A DNA stretch of 64,000 bases from Flavobacterium sp. (lineage in GTDB: Bacteria; Bacteroidota; Bacteroidia; Flavobacteriales; Flavobacteriaceae): assembly GCA_023259675.1 (NCBI GenBank), contig JALRGT010000012.1, positions 22,835 through 86,834 on the forward strand. The letters run 5' to 3'. How positions within the stretch are numbered: position 1 is the first letter of the stretch; each line of letters opens with the position of its first letter. The translations under genes were made by a program, and so were the position numbers. Shown here piece after piece: positions 21,246 through 31,495 of this stretch. The notes under the pieces are model-generated. The model saw only the letters and a list, made by a program, of their open reading frames with translations, had not been told where the DNA came from and searched no databases.

Positions 21246-23042
21246 ATGAATCAATTGCAAAAAAAAGTATCAAAGGGATGGATAATAAAAGCGTTATTTG
21301 TAGTCTTTTTAGTTAATCAGGCAAAAGCTCAAACGGCAATGGTAAATATCCAATCCCGGCATTTAACAAGCTTGAATGGGAAATGGAAAGTTTTAGTAGA
21401 TCCGGGAGGTATTGGAGATTGGAGAAAATTTTGGATAGAACCCAACCCTGAAAAAAAAACAGATTTTTTTGAATATTCATTTAATGGCGCACCGGAATTA
21501 AATGTGCCGGGAGACTTTAATTCGCAACTACGCGAGCTTACTTTTTTTGAAGGTAGTGTATGGTATAAAAAACAGTTCAATGTTTCTAAGAACAAAGATT
21601 CCAGATTGTTTCTGCATTTTGGTGCTGTTAATTATATTGCAGATGTGTATCTGAATGGAGAAAAACTGGGAAGCCATGAAGGAGGATTTACACCTTTTCA
21701 ATTTGAAATCACCGATAAAATTAAAGAAGGTGATAATACAATAATTGTAAAAGTAAATAATCGCCGTCTGGAAAATGGAATTCCCGGCTATGGTTATGAC
21801 TGGTTGAATTATGGAGGGATTACACGCGATGTAAGTATTATTGAAACTCAAAATACTTATATTGATGACTATTTCATTCAGTTAAAAAAAGGGAGTTTGA
21901 ATACGGTATTGGGTTGGATTCAACTAAAGGGAGTTCAATCGGAACAAAAAATTAAAGTAAAAATCCCGGAGCTAAATATCATTTATAAAGCAAAAACTAA
22001 TAAAAGTGGTTATGCAAAACTTGAATTTTCTTCTCGTTTCAAGTTATGGTCACCTGATAGTCCTAAATTATACAAAGTAACTATAGAAAGTGAAACGGAT
22101 ACAATTGTTGATGAAATAGGTTTCAGAAGTATTGAAACTAAACGAACTGAAGTTTTACTGAATAAAAAACCTCTTTTTATTAAGGCTGTAAATATTCATG
22201 AAGAAAATCCATTGAAAAAAGCCAGAGCCTATTCATTAGAAGATGATAAACTGTTGTTGAATTCTGCCAAAGAGTTGGGTTGTAACATGGTTAGATTAGC
22301 ACACTATCCACACAATGAAAACATGATTAAGCAAGCTGAGAAAATGGGATTAATGGTGTGGAGCGAACTTCCAATATACCAACATATTCAATTTTCGGAT
22401 AGTCTTGTTCCTGAAAAAATGGAGACAATGTTGGACGAAATGATTCGCAGAGATAAAAATCGTTGCGGAGTGGTTGTCTGGAGTCTTTCAAACGAAACCT
22501 ATTCAGACACTCCAAATAGGAATGAAGCACTTATTGATTTGACAAAAAAATGCAAGGCAATAGATTCTACCAGATTAGTGGTTCATGTTATAAATACGCA
22601 AGGGTATAATAATAATTCTTTTAATGTAGTAGATACCTTGTATAACTATTCTGATTTAATTGCTCTTAACGAATACATAGGTTGGTACATTCCATGGCAG
22701 GGCAAACCTTCGGAAGTGAAATGGAAAGTAGACTTCCCTAATAAAGCAGTGTTTATTTCTGAATTTGGAGGAGAGGCATTATTTGGCAGCAAAGGAGTTG
22801 TAGATGAAGCGGCTTATTGGACAGAGGAATATCAGGCACAGATTTATAAAAATCAAATAGAAATGTTTAAAACGATTCCTAATTTAAGCGGTGTTTGTCC
22901 ATGGATTTTATATGACTATAGATCTCTGGGAAGAATGCATCAGGTATATCAAAAAGGATATAATAGAAAAGGATTGATTTCTGACAATGGGGAAAAGAAA
23001 AAAGCCTGGTATATTATGAACGACTATTTTAATCAAAAATGA
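21246..23042 (+). CDS. GH2 beta-glucuronidase/galacturonidase-type enzyme (NxK motif)
   Basis: A 598-residue GH2 of short, GUS-like architecture: signal peptide (ending AKAQ), sugar-binding domain, Ig-like domain and TIM barrel ending the protein. The acid/base motif is WSLSNET and the nucleophile motif ISEFGGEA. Near the C-terminus is YNRKGLISDNGEKKKAW, equivalent to the NKKGIFTRDRKPK region of E. coli beta-glucuronidase, where the Asn and Lys of NxK recognise the uronate carboxyl. This supports action on beta-glucuronides or beta-galacturonides and sets it apart from the two galactosidases upstream. Its stop overlaps the next start by 4 bases (ATGA). Confidence 0.8.
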   Translation: MNQLQKKVSKGWIIKALFVVFLVNQAKAQTAMVNIQSRHLTSLNGKWKVLVDPGGIGDWRKFWIEPNPEKKTDFFEYSFNGAPELNVPGDFNSQLRELTFFEGSVWYKKQFNVSKNKDSRLFLHFGAVNYIADVYLNGEKLGSHEGGFTPFQFEITDKIKEGDNTIIVKVNNRRLENGIPGYGYDWLNYGGITRDVSIIETQNTYIDDYFIQLKKGSLNTVLGWIQLKGVQSEQKIKVKIPELNIIYKAKTNKSGYAKLEFSSRFKLWSPDSPKLYKVTIESETDTIVDEIGFRSIETKRTEVLLNKKPLFIKAVNIHEENPLKKARAYSLEDDKLLLNSAKELGCNMVRLAHYPHNENMIKQAEKMGLMVWSELPIYQHIQFSDSLVPEKMETMLDEMIRRDKNRCGVVVWSLSNETYSDTPNRNEALIDLTKKCKAIDSTRLVVHVINTQGYNNNSFNVVDTLYNYSDLIALNEYIGWYIPWQGKPSEVKWKVDFPNKAVFISEFGGEALFGSKGVVDEAAYWTEEYQAQIYKNQIEMFKTIPNLSGVCPWILYDYRSLGRMHQVYQKGYNRKGLISDNGEKKKAWYIMNDYFNQK

Positions 23043-23980
23043 AAAATTCAATTTTAAAAAAAAGTACATTGGCATTAATTTGCATGGTTGCTTCAGTAAC
23101 TATTTCGGGTCAAAGCAAAGTGATTGATTTATGGAACGGAAAACTTCCGGGAGCTATTCACAACGATAAATTCAAACAGGTAATTGATACTGTTGCGGGG
23201 TGGGTTGATAATCATTCTATTATCAATCCTAACCTCGATGTATATTTAGCTCCCAAAGAAAAGTCAAATGGTACCGCTGTTGTTATTTGTCCAGGTGGAG
23301 CTTATATTGGGATGGCTGTCAAACATGAAGGGGCACAGGTAGCCAAATGGCTGAATAGTTTAGGTTTAACAGCCTTTGTACTAAAATACCGTTTACCTAA
23401 TGATAGCATTATGATAAATAAAACCATCGGGCCCTTACAGGATGCGCAAAGAGCAATTCGTTTAGTTCGCAGTCATGCAAAAGAATGGGGTATCAATCCA
23501 CAAAAAATTGGAATTTTGGGATTCTCAGCCGGTGGACATCTGGCATCCACGCTTTCAACTCATTATAACGATAAAGTATATGAATCAGATGATACGACTA
23601 GTGCTAAACCCGATTTTTCTATACTAATATATCCTGTTATTTCTATGGATTCTAAAATAACCCATTGGGGTTCGCGTGAAAATCTGCTGGGGAAAGCACC
23701 CTCTCCGGAGTTGGTAAAATATTATTCTAATGAATTACAGGTAAATAAGGATACACCGCCAGCTTTTATGGCTCATTCTTTGAATGATGAAGCAGTAGTA
23801 GCACAAAACAGTATAAACTATGCCTTAGCAATGCATAAGTTTAATGTGCCATGTGAGCTACATCTTTATCAAGCTGGTGGACATGGTTATGGTTTAGGAA
23901 ATCCGTCGAGTACTGAGTCGTCATGGGCTGAATCTTGTCGGAAATGGCTTGAAATGAGAGGTCTTTTAGTTAAAAAGTAA
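23039..23980 (+). CDS. Secreted alpha/beta-hydrolase carbohydrate esterase
   Basis: A 313-residue esterase of the alpha/beta-hydrolase superfamily, close to the Bacteroidota BD-FAE/acetylxylan-esterase type. The signal peptide ends near TISGQ. The oxyanion region is CPGGAY, the nucleophile elbow GFSAGGH, the acid region HSLNDEAV and the catalytic histidine GGHGYG. It is translationally coupled to the GH2 gene, so both probably process one decorated side chain (an acetylated or feruloylated residue). It is a close paralogue of the N-terminal half of the next gene. Confidence 0.85.
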   Translation: MKNSILKKSTLALICMVASVTISGQSKVIDLWNGKLPGAIHNDKFKQVIDTVAGWVDNHSIINPNLDVYLAPKEKSNGTAVVICPGGAYIGMAVKHEGAQVAKWLNSLGLTAFVLKYRLPNDSIMINKTIGPLQDAQRAIRLVRSHAKEWGINPQKIGILGFSAGGHLASTLSTHYNDKVYESDDTTSAKPDFSILIYPVISMDSKITHWGSRENLLGKAPSPELVKYYSNELQVNKDTPPAFMAHSLNDEAVVAQNSINYALAMHKFNVPCELHLYQAGGHGYGLGNPSSTESSWAESCRKWLEMRGLLVKK

Positions 23981-24023
23981 CTGATAAATTTTGTAGAAAA
24001 TAACAAGTTTTATAATCAAATAA

Positions 24024-25811
<1,788 letters not shown>

Positions 25812-25822
25812 AATAGAAATAA

Positions 25823-26029
25823 CAACTAAAAAAAAATGCAAAAGATTGGATTTATTATGAATTGGGAATCAATGATGTAAATGCATTGAAAGAGAGGAAT
25901 AAAGTTGAAATAAATGCTAGAATATTTGAACGTACTTATTGTAAGTTGCTAATTTCCATGTGTCAAACAAAATCCTGGTATTATAAAAATACTGGGATTA
26001 CCATTCTTTTTTACTTCAGGCTGGCGTAA
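25823..26029 (+). pseudogene. Unrecognised 68-codon frame without start, probable gene remnant
   Basis: Downstream of the esterase fusion an open frame reads KDWIYYELGIND, then ALKERNKVEINARIFERTY, and stops with TAA. The composition is protein-like but no start codon or ribosome-binding site fits the full frame, and a TTG start would give only 55 residues, so the ORF track omits it. The remaining bases to 26,266 show no frame or repeat I can support. It may be the end of a deleted operon gene. No family is recognised. Confidence 0.35.
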
Positions 26030-26266
26030 AGATTAGTATGAAAAGTGGTATCCAGTTACAGTAGCAATAACTGCTATTGTAAGATGAATTGCAGCGAATT
26101 TTAATACTGTTTTAGTGGATTTTCCATGGATTTTTCACTATAAAACCAACGAGTTCTCTTTATTTTACTGTAAAATTAAAAACATCATAAATTTAGATGA
26201 TAAAATGATTTAAGGCCTTCATTTTTTGTAGTTAAAAATTATTTGCTTCAATTTGTTACTACTTAA

Positions 26267-26665
26267 TTATTTAGATTTTTCGTAATTACCCCTTGCTTCT
26301 TTGAATTGTTCAACAGAATTAGCTATCCAGTACCAAAGTGGTGTTACCTGAACCAAGAAACCACGTCCCAGAGAAGTCAATTCATATTCTACTCTTGGAG
26401 GTACTTCTGGATAAACAGTTCTTGAGATTAATCCGTCCCGTTCCAATTCGCGAACGCATTTTGTCAACATCTTTTGACTTATTCCAGTAATATTCTTCTG
26501 TAGATTAGAAAATCTCATTCGCCCATCTACCCCTAAAGTGTGTATAACAAATAGTGACCATTTGTTTCCAACATGATTTAATATATCACTTTTCAGATCA
26601 TCATTATCTTTATTTATAACTTTACAAATAGCATTCCATGCATTTAAAATTTCATCATCAGTCAT
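26267..26665 (-). CDS. HxlR-family winged-helix regulator
   Basis: A 132-residue HxlR/MarR-like transcriptional regulator. Family blocks are GNKWSLFVIHTL, the recognition region RFSNLQKNITGISQKMLTKCVRELERDGLISR, and the wing EVPPRVEYELTSLG. It has no cysteine at the N-terminal position used by redox-sensing YodB/HypR members, so the signal is unclear. It is divergent from the NmrA-like oxidoreductase at 27,027, a very common arrangement in which the HxlR protein represses the reductase and itself. A palindrome overlaps its own -7 box. Confidence 0.88.
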   Translation of the reverse strand: MTDDEILNAWNAICKVINKDNDDLKSDILNHVGNKWSLFVIHTLGVDGRMRFSNLQKNITGISQKMLTKCVRELERDGLISRTVYPEVPPRVEYELTSLGRGFLVQVTPLWYWIANSVEQFKEARGNYEKSK

Positions 26666-26717
26666 AAGTTTTTAATCTATTTTGAATTATGTTTTTTAGC
26701 AACATGTACTTTAGATT

Positions 26718-26736
26718 ATTTGTATAGACAAATTTA
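26718..26736 (-). promoter_or_regulatory. HxlR promoter -7 box overlapped by palindromic operator
   Basis: ATTTGT-ATAG-ACAAAT is a perfect 6-bp inverted repeat. On the minus strand it overlaps TAAATTTG, a match to the TAnnTTTG -7 consensus. The overlap fits autorepression. The 361-base divergent gap 26,666-27,026 also holds the oxidoreductase promoter. Confidence 0.5.
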
Positions 26737-26871
26737 TCTGAGATATAAAGGTAGAATAATAAATTCATAAAGGCATTACTTATATTTAAATTAAATATAG
26801 AATAAGTATGATATTTTTAGAATTAGAATAAATGTGTTAATTTATATATAAAGTTATAAATAATGATACTG

Positions 26872-26952
26872 GTATTCAAAATACTAACCTATAGGTAACA
26901 AACAAACATGTCGGTGCCTTATTGTTTTAAGGTGTTGATTATCATAATTTTG
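26872..26952 (+). promoter_or_regulatory. Promoter and palindromes upstream of NmrA-like gene
   Basis: TTG at 26,922 and TAATTTTG at 26,945 are separated by exactly 20 bases, matching the Bacteroidota sigma-factor promoter. Upstream lie two palindromes: GTATTcaaAATAC (26,872-26,884) and ACCTATAGGT (26,887-26,896). They are candidate HxlR operators. Confidence 0.55.
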
Positions 26953-27026
26953 CAATTGATAAGTATTTACAAAGTGTAACTACTTCATAAAAAAATACTT
27001 CCAATTAACACATTTTATAAAAAAAT

Positions 27027-27959
27027 ATGGAAAATAAATCAGTTTTAATTTTGGGAGCTGGTGAACTAGGTTTACCAGTAATCCGTAATATGGCACAGAA
27101 AGCAAAAAAGAATAATACAAACATTACAGTGTTGCTTCGTCAAGAAGCTATTGATACAGATGAAGTTGAAAAAAGACGAACTATTGACGAATTAAAAACT
27201 CTGGATATAACATTGTTGGCGGCGGATCTTTCAGCTCCTTCCTCAGAATTGGTTTCAATTTTTAAAAATTATGATGCTATTGTTTCCTGTACAGGTTATG
27301 GAAGTGGCGCTGGTGGATTTCAACTAAAACTGGCAAATGCAGTTCTGGAAGCTGGGGTAAAACGCTACTTTCCATGGCAATTTGGTGTCGATTTTGAAGT
27401 TATTGGACGTGGAAGTGCGCAAGATCTATTTGATGAACAGCTTGATGTACGTGAGCTTCTTAGAGGACAAAATGCTACAAAATGGGTTATTATCTCTACA
27501 GGATTGTTTACAAGTTATTTGTTTCAACCCTTTTTTGGTGTTGTCGATTTCGATAAAAAAGTTGTAAATGCATTAGGGAGTTTAGATACTGCAGTAACTG
27601 TTACCACTCCAGATGATATAGGGATGTTAACTGCTGAAATCTTTTTTGAAAAGCCAGCAATTGAGAACAGTATTATTTATATTGCTGGTGATACTATTAC
27701 TTATGGGCAATTGGGAGATGTTGTAGAAACATTGTCAGGGAAAAAATTTGAACGTACTGTTTCTGATTTAGAAGAGTTAAGAAATGATTTGAAAAATGAT
27801 CCGACAAATTTTGTTTACAAGTACAGATCTATTTTTGGAGACGGACGAGGTGTATCCTGGGACTTTAATACGAGCTTTAATTTTCAGAAAGGAATTAAGA
27901 CTACTTCTGCTAGAGAATGGGCAGAAAAAAATATAGACTGGAATCACAGTAAAATTTAA
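27027..27959 (+). CDS. NmrA-like / aromatic alcohol reductase, NAD(P)-binding
   Basis: Atypical short-chain dehydrogenase of the NmrA/isoflavone-reductase group, 310 residues, cytoplasmic. The N-terminal dinucleotide-binding loop is ILGAGELGLPV, followed by the family features CTGYGSGAGGFQ, RYFPWQFGVDF and TPDDIGMLTAEIFF. The substrate is unknown; members reduce small aromatic or quinone-like compounds or act as NADPH sensors. It is divergent from HxlR, which probably controls it. It does not look related to glycan use and is part of the island between the two PUL segments. Confidence 0.8.
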   Translation: MENKSVLILGAGELGLPVIRNMAQKAKKNNTNITVLLRQEAIDTDEVEKRRTIDELKTLDITLLAADLSAPSSELVSIFKNYDAIVSCTGYGSGAGGFQLKLANAVLEAGVKRYFPWQFGVDFEVIGRGSAQDLFDEQLDVRELLRGQNATKWVIISTGLFTSYLFQPFFGVVDFDKKVVNALGSLDTAVTVTTPDDIGMLTAEIFFEKPAIENSIIYIAGDTITYGQLGDVVETLSGKKFERTVSDLEELRNDLKNDPTNFVYKYRSIFGDGRGVSWDFNTSFNFQKGIKTTSAREWAEKNIDWNHSKI

Positions 27960-27992
27960 TTATAGCATGTAGTATCTTAGAATATAAATTTA

Positions 27993-28034
27993 AAAAGCTG
28001 AAATACATTTATGTTATTTCAGCTTTTATTTTTT
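27993..28034. terminator. Bidirectional terminator between convergent genes
   Basis: AAAAGCTGAAATA pairs perfectly with TATTTCAGCTTTT around a 9-base loop, with T-rich sequence on the right and A-rich on the left. It can serve the oxidoreductase and the converging membrane-protein gene. Confidence 0.85.
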
Positions 28035-28093
28035 ACATAGATCTTTTAAAAAAATGGAAAATTGAGCTTTAAAGAATTATTATAAAAAGAAAT

Positions 28094-28525
28094 TTATGAT
28101 AGCCAGATATGCCAAGGCAATCTACTCAAAACTAAGATAAAACCGACTCCATAAAAAAGGGCTACTGTTTTGTGCTTAGTATTTTCTTCAATGGCTCTTT
28201 TTGACTTTGCGTGACCAATAGTAATTAGTAGTATAGCAATCAACATCAAAAAAGGATGTTCTAAGGCATAAAATCGTAATGAAGCATTTTTCATCATTGT
28301 ACCAGATAAATTTGAAATACCCAGAGGAGAGAGTAAATATAGTATAATTCCAAAAACAAATTGCAGATGAGTTGCAATAAGTCCAAGAGTGAAAATTATT
28401 TTACTGCTTTTGGTAAAAGGACTTTTAGTAATCCAACCATAAAATGCATAAATTACAGCTACTACTAAAAATAATAATAAAAAGTACGCGACTAACGAAT
28501 GTGCGGTTTTGAATAGGGTATACAT
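28094..28525 (-). CDS. Four-helix membrane protein, possibly haem-binding
   Basis: A 143-residue integral membrane protein with four predicted helices. Histidines sit in or near each helix (H9, H53, H90, H105) plus H139 in PWHIW, a pattern seen in small b-type cytochrome-like proteins common in Flavobacteriia, so haem binding is possible but unproven. No signal peptide separate from helix 1. Next to it is an exported barrel-like protein transcribed from the same strand 82 bases upstream. Confidence 0.55.
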   Translation of the reverse strand: MYTLFKTAHSLVAYFLLLFLVVAVIYAFYGWITKSPFTKSSKIIFTLGLIATHLQFVFGIILYLLSPLGISNLSGTMMKNASLRFYALEHPFLMLIAILLITIGHAKSKRAIEENTKHKTVALFYGVGFILVLSRLPWHIWLS

Positions 28526-28607
28526 AATTTATTAATTGGTTTTAATTTATAAGTCATTAAGTGTTTTAAAAGAAGCGTATAGGTTGCTGATAAAAAGTTT
28601 TTTTATT

Positions 28608-29279
28608 TTAAAATAACAAAGCACTGACAAATACTCCAAAGTTATTTTCATTATGTTTTATAGGTCCATACCAATCAAAATTTGATGCTGCACCAAATGC
28701 AAATTCTTTATATCCCAAACCAGCTCTTAGCATGATATAACTTCTGTTATGAGTTCCTGATTCTGGAACAAATCCATGCATTGCTTGCAAACGGCTGTAA
28801 AAATTAAGTTTATCATTAATTTTGGGTTTGTATTCTATTAAAGCCAAACTTTCAGTAGCAAGATCATCAGCTAAATCTACTTTTGGATTTAGAATAATCA
28901 GTATTTCTGGAGTAGCATACGAATATATCAAACCTGCAACGGGTCTAAAACCATATAAGGGTGTATATTGCATACCCGAAGTTATATCAAGACCTTTAAA
29001 TAACCTATAAGTTAGATGTGCCTGAATCATTATATCAGGTGTCATTTCTTTTTCCCATGCGGCGGTGGCATTGGTAACACTAAAAAATCCTAGTTTAGGA
29101 ATACTTTGGAATTTCTTATTCACAAGTGATTGAAACATTACACCTCTACTGCCCACCATAGTCTCCATGCTTACAGGAGGATTTGCATTTGGTTTTTCAA
29201 TAGGATTTTCAACTTGAGCAAAAATAGCTGTAGTTGAAATTAACAATGTTGTAACAACTGAATTAAAGAACTTAGTCAT
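28608..29279 (-). CDS. Exported beta-rich protein, probable outer-membrane barrel
   Basis: A 223-residue protein with signal peptide (ending AIFAQ). The mature part alternates aromatic and polar residues in strands such as AHLTYRLFKGLDITSGMQY and NFYSRLQAMHGFVP, and ends in phenylalanine (SALLF), the typical C-terminus of outer-membrane barrels. No specific family is recognised. A long inverted repeat lies 33 bases upstream of its start. Confidence 0.5.
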   Translation of the reverse strand: MTKFFNSVVTTLLISTTAIFAQVENPIEKPNANPPVSMETMVGSRGVMFQSLVNKKFQSIPKLGFFSVTNATAAWEKEMTPDIMIQAHLTYRLFKGLDITSGMQYTPLYGFRPVAGLIYSYATPEILIILNPKVDLADDLATESLALIEYKPKINDKLNFYSRLQAMHGFVPESGTHNRSYIMLRAGLGYKEFAFGAASNFDWYGPIKHNENNFGVFVSALLF

Positions 29280-29311
29280 GTTATTTTTTTATTTATTTAT
29301 AATACGTTTAT

Positions 29312-29373
29312 GTTAAGTTTATTAGTTCTTAATAATTGATTGTATATCATTTTTAAGAACTAATAAATTTAAC
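29312..29373. repeat. 21-bp imperfect inverted repeat between AraC and barrel genes
   Basis: Arms GTTAAGTTTATTAGTTCTTAA and its near-perfect complement (one mismatch) are separated by 20 bases. No T-run follows in the direction of transcription, so an operator or leader hairpin is more likely than a terminator. It lies just upstream of the barrel-protein gene and downstream of the AraC-type gene. Confidence 0.7.
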
Positions 29374-29427
29374 AACGCAAAAGTATAATAAAGTGCACAG
29401 GAAAGGATGGTGCTTAGCGTGCCTATA

Positions 29428-30306
29428 TTAGGACAAATCGTGCATTAATTTTATTCTGTATTCGGATGGTGTGGTTCCCGTGAAATTTTTAAATAGTCTC
29501 GTAAAATAGGAGGTATCTTCGTAATTGAGATAAAAACTAATTTCTGAAATAGACTTGGTATTGTCTGCTAGTAAAATTTGGCTGTTTAAGATTGCAACTT
29601 CAGTAATTACTTCTTTACAGCTTTTGTTAAACACCATTTTAACGCATCTGTTTAAGTAATTTGAAGAGACAGTTAAACGATCGGCATAAAATGAAATACT
29701 TTTTTCAATTATAAAGTGTTGATATACTAATTGTTTAAACTGAATTGCTATTTGTTGGGGTCGAGAGATAGCTCTATGGTTTTTAGATAAAAGCAGTATT
29801 TTATTCAGCATTGCATTTGTTAAATTGCTGCTTGTTTGAATATTTGGAAACGCAGTGTCTAATTCTGTAGTGATTAATTGTCCGATACGATGCATCCAGT
29901 CACTGTCTACTTTTTCTAATTTCAAAATAGGATCGATCATGAATATATTTAAAAGATCCTGCTGATTAAATAAGATTGCCATCATTTCTTCTTCAATTAA
30001 AATAAAATAACCTTTTATGTTATTTGAAATTTTTTGTAAAGAAGTTATAGTGCCAGTTGAAATAAAAATCAGAGAATCTGCTTCGCACTCGTAAATCTGA
30101 TTATTGATTCGATTAATAAAACACCCTTCTCTGATATAGAATAAAAAGTGATAATCTGTTTGCAGGATGGGTAAAGGCAGTTTAAAATGATTGCTTAAAA
30201 AACGCAATGAATAAATTTGTAATGATGTTTTTTGCCACTGAAAATCTAGAGGGATATTTTTTAGATACTCCTCTTTAAACATTGTTGATGTGATTAATTT
30301 ATCCAA
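29428..30306 (-). CDS. AraC-family transcriptional regulator
   Basis: A 292-residue regulator. The N-terminal 170 residues form a cupin-like sensing domain. The C-terminal 100 residues hold two helix-turn-helix units (SISFYADRLTVSSNYLNRCVK, then SISEISFYLNYEDTSYFTRLFKNFTGTTPSEYR), the AraC/XylS signature. The adjacent downstream genes on the same strand, the barrel and membrane proteins, are plausible targets; control of the sugar genes is possible but unproven. Confidence 0.88.
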   Translation of the reverse strand: MDKLITSTMFKEEYLKNIPLDFQWQKTSLQIYSLRFLSNHFKLPLPILQTDYHFLFYIREGCFINRINNQIYECEADSLIFISTGTITSLQKISNNIKGYFILIEEEMMAILFNQQDLLNIFMIDPILKLEKVDSDWMHRIGQLITTELDTAFPNIQTSSNLTNAMLNKILLLSKNHRAISRPQQIAIQFKQLVYQHFIIEKSISFYADRLTVSSNYLNRCVKMVFNKSCKEVITEVAILNSQILLADNTKSISEISFYLNYEDTSYFTRLFKNFTGTTPSEYRIKLMHDLS

Positions 30307-30619
30307 AAAAATAAAACTGATTAGTAATCAAAGATAGTCATTAAACGATTGTTTTTCATTTGTAAAAATAGCATAAATTAGCACAAATGTAATTTTTTGT
30401 TTTGAAGAAAATGATTAACTTATGGTAATTGATTAACTCTAGCCTGTAAAGTTTTTAATTTTGTTAATTAAAATATGAGCTTAAATTTTATATTGCTCAT
30501 AATCAAAAAACTAATACGGAAGTAACTAACGAACCCGGGGGTTGGTTATTGTTTTAAAGGTTTGATTAATTATTGTTTCAAATCCTGAAATTATCACTCA
30601 TTATGAGAAAAAAGATTTT

Positions 30620-30900
30620 AAATCGCAGTATATGAATCATAGCGAAACTGAAAATTTGATTTAGGAACCGTAAAGTATGTAAACGCTGCGCATTCAAGCA
30701 GCTTTCCCGATGGTACTTATGTCGGAAACACTGGAGGCTTCGTGATAGAAACTTAAAGTAAAATATTTACATTGCTTATGGGATATCACTATGATAGTAA
30801 TCCGCATATTGAAATCAATCATAAAGAATCTATCCGCAAATTTTTAGGCAAAGGTAAGGAACTGCTGCTTTTGGAGGTAGGTGAGTTTTTAGAGTTGTAG
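30620..30900 (+). pseudogene. Decayed MBL-fold metal-dependent hydrolase (UPF0173-like)
   Basis: Broken fragments in order: YMNH, then after a frameshift KFDLGTVKYVNAAHSSSF and PDGTYVGNTGGFVIET, then an in-frame stop, then MGYHYDSNPHIEINHKES and a lysine-rich stretch ending in EVGEFLEL. These match the order of blocks in metallo-beta-lactamase-fold metal-dependent hydrolases (AVHSSSxPDGxYGGNPxGFVI, and HYDTFxxIxIDHxxA near the C-terminus). The N-terminal HxHxDH region and the middle third are missing. It has a frameshift, at least one internal stop and an internal deletion, so it is not functional. Confidence 0.8.
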
Positions 30901-31057
30901 CTGGAGACTCATAAGCTTAACACACATTTGATTTTATCTTACTTTGTATAAGGTTTAAAGTTGATAAAAGGGATTTTAAGTATTTAGAAATAGATTTTAG
31001 TTAAATTTATTAGTGAAAATATCTGTTTTAAATCTTAATATTTAAAAGTACATTAAT

Positions 31058-31090
31058 AAAAGGCAGCATTTAGAAAGAATGCTGCCTTTT
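31058..31090 (+). terminator. Rho-independent terminator downstream of the pseudogene
   Basis: AAAAGGCAGCATT and AATGCTGCCTTTT form a perfect 13-bp stem with a 7-base loop. It is probably a relic of the unit that contained the metallo-hydrolase gene, and insulates the GH42 promoter. Confidence 0.85.
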
Positions 31091-31249
31091 ATTAAGTTCA
31101 GACAGTATTACAATCAATGTTATATTTAAAGATGGTTTATTATTTGAGAGACTCTACTAAAAAAAGGTGAAAGGAAATTAAAAACATTTTGCATTGGATA
31201 TAATAATATGTTCCATATTTCATAATATTTCTCAGATATTAACAAAAAG

Positions 31250-31314
31250 CACGAAAACGATACCTAATTGGATACATAAGGATAATAAACAAAAAAAGGA
31301 AACAAATACTTTTG
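31250..31314 (+). promoter_or_regulatory. Putative PUL activator site and promoter (GH42 operon)
   Basis: TTGGATACATAAGG carries the GATACAT core found upstream of susC and the GH2-esterase operon. TACTTTTG, a match to TAnnTTTG, begins 33 bases after the ACAT core, the same spacing as at susC. The upstream half-site is weak (ACGAAAAC). No -33 TTG is present. Confidence 0.45.
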
Positions 31315-31495
31315 TAAGCTAGGTCTGGAAAATTAGTTTACGATGTTATTTTATTGTGTTTTTCATATTGAAAAAAAGAATGTCGACAACTAAATCATCA
31401 TTAAGCTATCAATATAGCTATTAATAGTATCTTAAAATGTAAGTCCAGACGATACGTATGTTATATTTTATAAAATTAATTGATTTAATATAAAA

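Larger units (their letters stand above)
30307..31495. other. 1.2-kb region with a pseudogene, a terminator and GH42 upstream signals
   Basis: The spacer between the AraC gene and GH42 contains a decayed metallo-hydrolase gene (about 30,620-30,900), a perfect terminator at 31,058 and a GATACAT-type regulatory site at 31,250-31,314. The remainder is AT-rich with no frame I can support. Confidence 0.7.
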
